64,000 nucleotides of DNA. Origin: Leishmania mexicana MHOM/GT/2001/U1103. Its lineage: Eukaryota > Euglenozoa > Kinetoplastea > Trypanosomatida > Trypanosomatidae. Below the pieces are notes generated by a model that saw only the letters and a list, made by a program, of their open reading frames with translations, was not told where the DNA came from and did not search any database. Below are positions 59,493 through 64,000 of the stretch, piece after piece. Both the position numbers and the translations under genes were made by a program. Location: assembly GCF_000234665.1 (NCBI RefSeq), contig NC_018324.1:1977928-2041927 (forward strand), written 5' to 3'. Numbering within the stretch: position 1 is the first letter of the stretch; each line of letters opens with the position of its first letter.

Positions 59493-62084
59493 TCAAACAT
59501 TGGAGATGGGAGGCAAGCGGCCACATGCGGCGTAGTCCACGTCCGTCCCCGTCACGATGAGACTAGAGCGAATCGAGTGATTCTTGAGGAGCCTCGTGCA
59601 AGCTGTGTTGGAAGAGGACGGTCGGCGAGGTTGCAGCACCGCCGGTGTAGTGGCAGTGCAGCGTTCCTGAAGGGCTGCAGTAGCGGCAGGGGCCGTGATC
59701 TCGGTGGTCGCGGCTGTCACAGCCGTGTCCAGCGCGGCGCCAGCGTCCTTAAAGCTGCCCTTGGTGGAGTTGAACGGCAGCAACGACGTTTGACGATCGT
59801 AATCCTTGAGAGCCGCGTACAGCTCCGGGTGCAGGTAAGAGGCGAGGTAGTTCTCAACGAGGTCCCGCAGCTGGGCGAAGAGGGGCACGAGGAGACGGTA
59901 TCGCCGCTCCGTCTGCTGCAGCTGGCGCTCCATCAGCTCCTTCTCTTCCTGCGCCTTCTTGACCTTGTACCCGCCCATTGTCTCCGCCTCCACCTGCAGG
60001 GCGACCGTCTTATCTCTCAGTGTAGACACATTGCGCTGGTACGCCTGTAACTCCTTTGTGAGCTTGTCGTTCAGCTCCGTCAGTTGGCGGTACCCCGCCT
60101 GGTCACCGATCGCGCACTCCAGGCGCTCAATCGTGCGCTTCGCGATGAGTAGCTCGCAGCGGAGGTCTCGGCTCTCCGCCTGCAGGGCCTTCACGGCCTC
60201 GTCGTGCTTCAGGCCGGCCAAGCGCGCCTCCTGCTCCATTTCCCGAATGCGTTCCTGTAGACGGCGCACGTTACGCTCCGCCATGTCAGCACGCTCGCAC
60301 TCCTTCGCGTGCGCAGACTGCTCCGTGTGGAACTCCTCTGTGAGTCGGCTCTTCAGCTGCTCCGCCTCCACGCGCAGCTCCTCTACATGGTTCGTGTGGA
60401 TGCGCCGCTGCTGCGTTGCCGTCTCGGTCATCTCACTAATCTTCGTCCGGAGGTTTTCGCACTCGGCGTTGAGGTAGATGGTGTTGTGGATGTACTCAGA
60501 GTCTTTCCGCGCGGTATCAGCGCGAAGACGTTCGAGCTCCTCGCTTGCAGTCGTGTGGCGAGCGGTGACTTCTGTGAGCTGCTCGTAAAGCTCGTGCTCC
60601 CGCTTAGTGGAAGACTCCTGAAGCGAATCCAGCGTGCTACGGAGGAAGCTGCGCTCCGTCTCCGTCGTCGTAAGCTGCGTCCGCAGCGCGTTCATATCCA
60701 GCTCATGCTCTCGGAGAAGCTGAGCGCTGGCAGACTCCTGCTTCGCGATATCTGCCTTGAGCACCGCAATGGTCTCGAACGCCTCGCGATCCTTGCGCTC
60801 CATCGTCTCCTGCAGCCGCTGCAGCCGTGTCTTGAGGCTGTCGATCTCGGCACGGGTGAGAATCTTGTGGTTAAACTTGTCGTCATCGGCTGTCTCCTTC
60901 GCCTTCAAAGCAATTTCGAGGTCTTTCTTCTGATTGGCGAGCTCCGCCTGCATCGCCGTGTTGGTGGCATGGTCAGTCTGTGCCTGCTGGGCGGCTTTAT
61001 GCGAGACAGACGTGAGTTCCCCCTTCAGTGCCACGCACTCCTGCCGCGCTTCGGACAGCTCGACATTTAGCTTCTCCGCCTCGGTGCGGTGCACGCCAAG
61101 CTCCAGCTCCAGCTGGCGCTGCTGCACGGCAGCAGCCGACAGAGCCTCCATCATCTCTGTCAGCGCACTCTGGCGGGCCGCCTCCGCGTCGCGGCGCAGC
61201 TGCCCGGCCGCCTCCAGTTCCGCCTGTCGCTTCTGGGCAAGTTCGTGTAGTCGCTTGTTGTCCTCACGCACAGACTCCAGCTGCGTGTTCAAGATGCCGA
61301 CCAGCAAGTTCGACTTCTCCTCCTGCTTGCGGACGTGGTCCACCTCCTCCTGCAGCTCCGTGGCCGTCGCCTTGTAGCGCTCTGTCTCCGCCTGCATCAC
61401 GCGCAGGAGCATGACTGTCTCCTCGTCGTCTGACGGTGCCACTGCAGCAGACTTCTTAGCGCGTGTATCCTCCTCCTCGGCGGCGGCAGCGGCGGCAGTG
61501 GCTTCCGCAGCACTCATCGCCTTCGCCTTCTCGAGCTCCAACGTTGCGCACTTCATCTCCAGCTCTTGGTGAGCCTGCTGCAGTGCATCGTACTCTGCTT
61601 CCAGCTTTCGCTGCGCTTCTTGGTGTGCCTGATCCGCTGCGGCCATCCGCTGCTGCGAGTCCGTGTGCCGCAGCTGCGTCAGCTCCAATTCGTTTGTGAG
61701 TAGCCCTACCCGGCGCAGCGCAGACGTTTTATCTTTCTCGAGCAGGTCGTTTTCCTGCACCTTGAGCGCCAGCGTCGCCTGAGCCTCCTGCAGCTCCTGC
61801 ACCTTCTGCGCAACGCTGGCAGCCATTTCGCGTTCCTTAGCATCGTAGTAGGCCTTGCGCTCCACCTCGGCTAATGTGTTGCGCACATCCCTTTCGCGAT
61901 TCCGATGCGCCTCGAGTAGCTTTCTCCACTCCTCCTCGATGAGATGGCGCAGTTCACACTCCTCGTTGCGGAGACGCCCCTTTTCCGTCTCTTGGCGCAG
62001 AAGCTCGGCCTCCTGCGCCAGCTCCGCTTCCCTGGCAGCGAGCGCCAGAGACGACTTGGCACGGCCTGTCTTTTTCGCTGGCAT
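59493..62084 (-). CDS. Coiled-coil protein, 863 residues, candidate axonemal/basal-body protein
   Basis: The ATG at 62084 follows a good splice acceptor. The N terminus is basic (MPAKKTGRAKSSLALAAREA), then residues ~15-735 are almost unbroken coiled coil with dense Glu/Gln/Arg/Leu heptads (LRHLIEEEWRKLLEAHRNRE, AASVAQKVQELQEAQATLAL, NDLLEKDKTSALRRVGLLTN). An Ala-rich break occurs at ~195-205. A more compact C-terminal segment (RYRLLVPLFAQLRDLVENYL, YLHPELYAALKDYDRQTSLL) at ~735-790 may be a small domain. The tail is Ala/Thr-rich. No signal peptide or membrane helix is seen. The architecture (short basic head, early EEEW-type helix, long coiled coil) recalls conserved ciliary coiled-coil proteins, but I cannot name the orthologue. 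Confidence 0.8.
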   Translation of the reverse strand: MPAKKTGRAKSSLALAAREAELAQEAELLRQETEKGRLRNEECELRHLIEEEWRKLLEAHRNRERDVRNTLAEVERKAYYDAKEREMAASVAQKVQELQEAQATLALKVQENDLLEKDKTSALRRVGLLTNELELTQLRHTDSQQRMAAADQAHQEAQRKLEAEYDALQQAHQELEMKCATLELEKAKAMSAAEATAAAAAAEEEDTRAKKSAAVAPSDDEETVMLLRVMQAETERYKATATELQEEVDHVRKQEEKSNLLVGILNTQLESVREDNKRLHELAQKRQAELEAAGQLRRDAEAARQSALTEMMEALSAAAVQQRQLELELGVHRTEAEKLNVELSEARQECVALKGELTSVSHKAAQQAQTDHATNTAMQAELANQKKDLEIALKAKETADDDKFNHKILTRAEIDSLKTRLQRLQETMERKDREAFETIAVLKADIAKQESASAQLLREHELDMNALRTQLTTTETERSFLRSTLDSLQESSTKREHELYEQLTEVTARHTTASEELERLRADTARKDSEYIHNTIYLNAECENLRTKISEMTETATQQRRIHTNHVEELRVEAEQLKSRLTEEFHTEQSAHAKECERADMAERNVRRLQERIREMEQEARLAGLKHDEAVKALQAESRDLRCELLIAKRTIERLECAIGDQAGYRQLTELNDKLTKELQAYQRNVSTLRDKTVALQVEAETMGGYKVKKAQEEKELMERQLQQTERRYRLLVPLFAQLRDLVENYLASYLHPELYAALKDYDRQTSLLPFNSTKGSFKDAGAALDTAVTAATTEITAPAATAALQERCTATTPAVLQPRRPSSSNTACTRLLKNHSIRSSLIVTGTDVDYAACGRLPPISNV

Positions 62085-63854
62085 GGGTGCCTTCTAGGTG
62101 TACAAGGTTGCGTTACAAACGCTGCCTCGGGTTCCTCTGAAAGGGAGGGGGAGAAAAAAAAAGAAAGAAAAGAAGGGAGCGAGCGAGTTCCTCTCTGGTG
62201 TGTGGATGTGGGAATGACAGCTGCTGGGGTGTATGAAAGTCGAAGGCATGTACGCAAGAGATGCACAACGACAGAAAGAAGCACAGTCCGGCAAAAAAAA
62301 GAGAGACTGGAATAGCGCAGTCGTATTTACGGAGCCCAATGTGAAATGTCTACTAGCACTTCGTCGCCACTCCTACCCTAGAGACACGCGGCGAGGTGGA
62401 GGAAGACACAAGGCATGAGGAAAGCGTGAGGAGGGAACGTGTGGCAACGCGAGGAGAGGGAAAAGAGGCAGGACAGATAGATGAGGGAGATGCACAATGC
62501 TGCGCCGTGCTGTGAGGAGCTCCGTTGCTGATACCTTTCCAGGTGAGCTCAGCGACATTGCCCCTTCACGAGGAGCATATGATGTGATTATTATTATGAA
62601 ACGCCCCAGCGTGCAGAGGGCCAGCACATCATCCGGCTGACAGTACAGCACACCGAGACACTTTTGCACGCTTCCGCCATCTCGCCTACAAAGCGAGAGC
62701 GCCACCAAAAAAAAATGAAAGCGTGCGACAACGCGAAGAAAACAGAAAGCAGTGCGCTCCATCGTGTCACGTGCGCGAGTGCGGCTCGCGGGCGGAGGGA
62801 GGAGGGGGGCATGCGCTCGATGCCGGCGACGCCCCTCACACATTTCGTTATGTTGTTGTTTTGTCGTCGTCGTCGTTCAGGGAGAAAGACGGACAAGTTG
62901 CATGGAGAGCACCTGTGGCAGGAGGGCGCAGGAGAGCACAGAAGAGGGTGGACGGAGTGTATGTACGGTCGGCTGATGCGCTCAGCGCAACACGGAGTGA
63001 AACCCAAGTAAAAAAGAAAAAGTTCCGGAAGGAACGGAAACTGAAGAGAATCACAATTCTATGGCACCAAAACAGAGATCAAAACTGGAAAAGAGGAAGA
63101 TGCAGCAACGGAGTAAAAGGGAAAGGAAGAGGCGGAGGCGATGCTGGAAGTGGTGGACGAGGAGAAGAGGAAGCCGCGACGAACGCCGCGACAACAGCTA
63201 TACCGGCGCCAACAACACCAGCAGAGATAAGAAACGGAGAGCACGTCGGTTGCTGCTTCATCCCTCCCTCCCCTCCCCCTCTCCCTCCTCTTCCTCTTAC
63301 ACCGCTTGCCGCTCTACGTATCATCTTTGTTCTATGGGGAAGGACGGGTGCCTAAACAGACGCAAACGCGAGAGGGGGAGGGGGATGCGGTCGAAAAAGG
63401 CGGAAAGAAAAACTGGTAAAGCAGCACGAACAGACATTGACATACATCCGTGACGAGATCGAGTGTGGAAGTGGTGGCTGCGGCAGACGGGGTCGGGGCG
63501 CGAAGAAAGACACCATCGGCATAGGAGTGGTGAATAATGTGGTCAAGTAGCGCTCTGGCACGGCACACAGCACGCACCTCATCATTTCGTGCGTGCACAT
63601 GCAGTCGAAAACTCTGCCACAACGCCAAGCGAATCGGTGTCCCCGTGACATCATTTGTCGCTCCTGTCAAGCCTCACTAGCCCGCAGTGCCGCAGTGCCA
63701 CTGCTCTCGTCATGGTCACGCATCTAGCGCGGCGTTTCACAGTGGTAATCTAAGGATAGCAACAACAAAATGGGAGAAAAAAAGCGCATCAAAACAGTGG
63801 GGGAGAAGATACACGTAAACACGAACTCAACCAACTCACGACGCGCTGTCCTCT
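62085..63854. other. Spacer: 3' UTR of the right-edge gene and leader of the coiled-coil gene
   Basis: No gene supported. The acceptor at 62137 is entered separately. An A9 run lies near 62708. GAG/AAG-rich purine sequence on the plus strand covers 63080-63250. Open frames on both strands are fortuitous. Confidence 0.6.
62137..62172 (-). promoter_or_regulatory. Predicted trans-splice acceptor for the 863-aa coiled-coil gene
   Basis: The minus strand reads TTCTTTCTTTTTTTTTCTCC, then CCCTCCCTTTCAG, about 53 bases before the ATG at 62084. This is one of the strongest tracts in the window. Confidence 0.65.
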
Positions 63855-64000
63855 TCATCTCCGGAAATTGTTGTTGAGGACCGTCTCCAGCTGCGACAGA
63901 ATTCCGGTTTGATCGACGAGAAAAGGCTCAGCGGTGCCGTCCGCGTTGATGTAATACTTTTGGCCAACGTTGTGGCGCCGGTCACTCTGCCAGCGAATGT
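63855..64000 (-). CDS. C-terminal fragment of an unidentified protein, 5' end outside window
   Basis: From the right edge one frame reads 47 codons (starting IRWQSDRRHNVGQKYYINAD and ending LETVLNNNFRR) to a TGA at 63857-63855. Of the three minus frames at the edge I followed this one: the frame offset by one base meets a stop within six codons, while this one has balanced composition. It contains a beta-strand pair pattern (GQKYYINADGTAEPFLVD) followed by a helix (ILSQLETVLNNNF). This is too little to name a family. It places another minus-strand gene immediately upstream, so the directional cluster continues to the right. Confidence 0.6.
   Translation of the reverse strand, partial: IRWQSDRRHNVGQKYYINADGTAEPFLVDQTGILSQLETVLNNNFRR

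Overview
The window looks like trypanosomatid nuclear DNA, most likely Leishmania or a close relative in the Leishmaniinae. Every convincing coding region lies on the minus strand, no introns are needed, and the genes are GC-rich. They are separated by 0.8-2.9 kb spacers that carry polypyrimidine tract plus AG signals (spliced-leader acceptors), microsatellites and probable degenerate retroposon sequence. This is one directional gene cluster, read from 64000 towards 1, that would be transcribed as a polycistron and resolved by trans-splicing and polyadenylation. No tRNA, rRNA, strand-switch region, CRISPR array or prokaryotic-type operon was seen.

In transcription order the genes are: C-terminal fragment of an unknown protein (64000-63855); 863-aa coiled-coil protein (62084-59493); beta-propeller-like protein with a C-terminal Cys finger, possibly TFIIIC90-like (57348-54118); GST-fold protein (52522-50585); RbfA-type ribosome assembly factor (49760-48645); large protein with a divergent kinase domain (47237-43128); small protein with LYDE repeats (40742-40155); RELCH-like LisH/HEAT protein (38568-35413); AP-endonuclease 2-like nuclease (34594-32384); AP-3 beta adaptin (31075-28526); giant coiled-coil protein with a 246-bp tandem repeat (25613-15342); GH65 plus HAD fusion (14239-10778); single-pass membrane protein with a helical-repeat-like lumenal or cytosolic region (9036-7570); OS-9/glucosidase II beta-like MRH protein (6512-5775); and a WDR6-like WD40 protein running off the left edge (4408-1).

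As in other trypanosomatids, neighbours need not share function, but themes recur. Membrane traffic and ER quality control are represented by AP-3 beta, RELCH-like and OS-9-like proteins. RNA and translation are represented by WDR6-like, RbfA-like and possibly TFIIIC-like proteins. Cytoskeletal or coiled-coil proteins and DNA repair (APE2-like) are also present.

The most striking result is that three proteins keep a recognisable enzyme or lectin fold but seem to have lost signature residues. In the GH65-HAD fusion both active sites look altered. The kinase has NNQ in place of HRD. The MRH protein has lost two of four mannose-contact residues. These are by-eye alignments and need profile searches and comparison across species.
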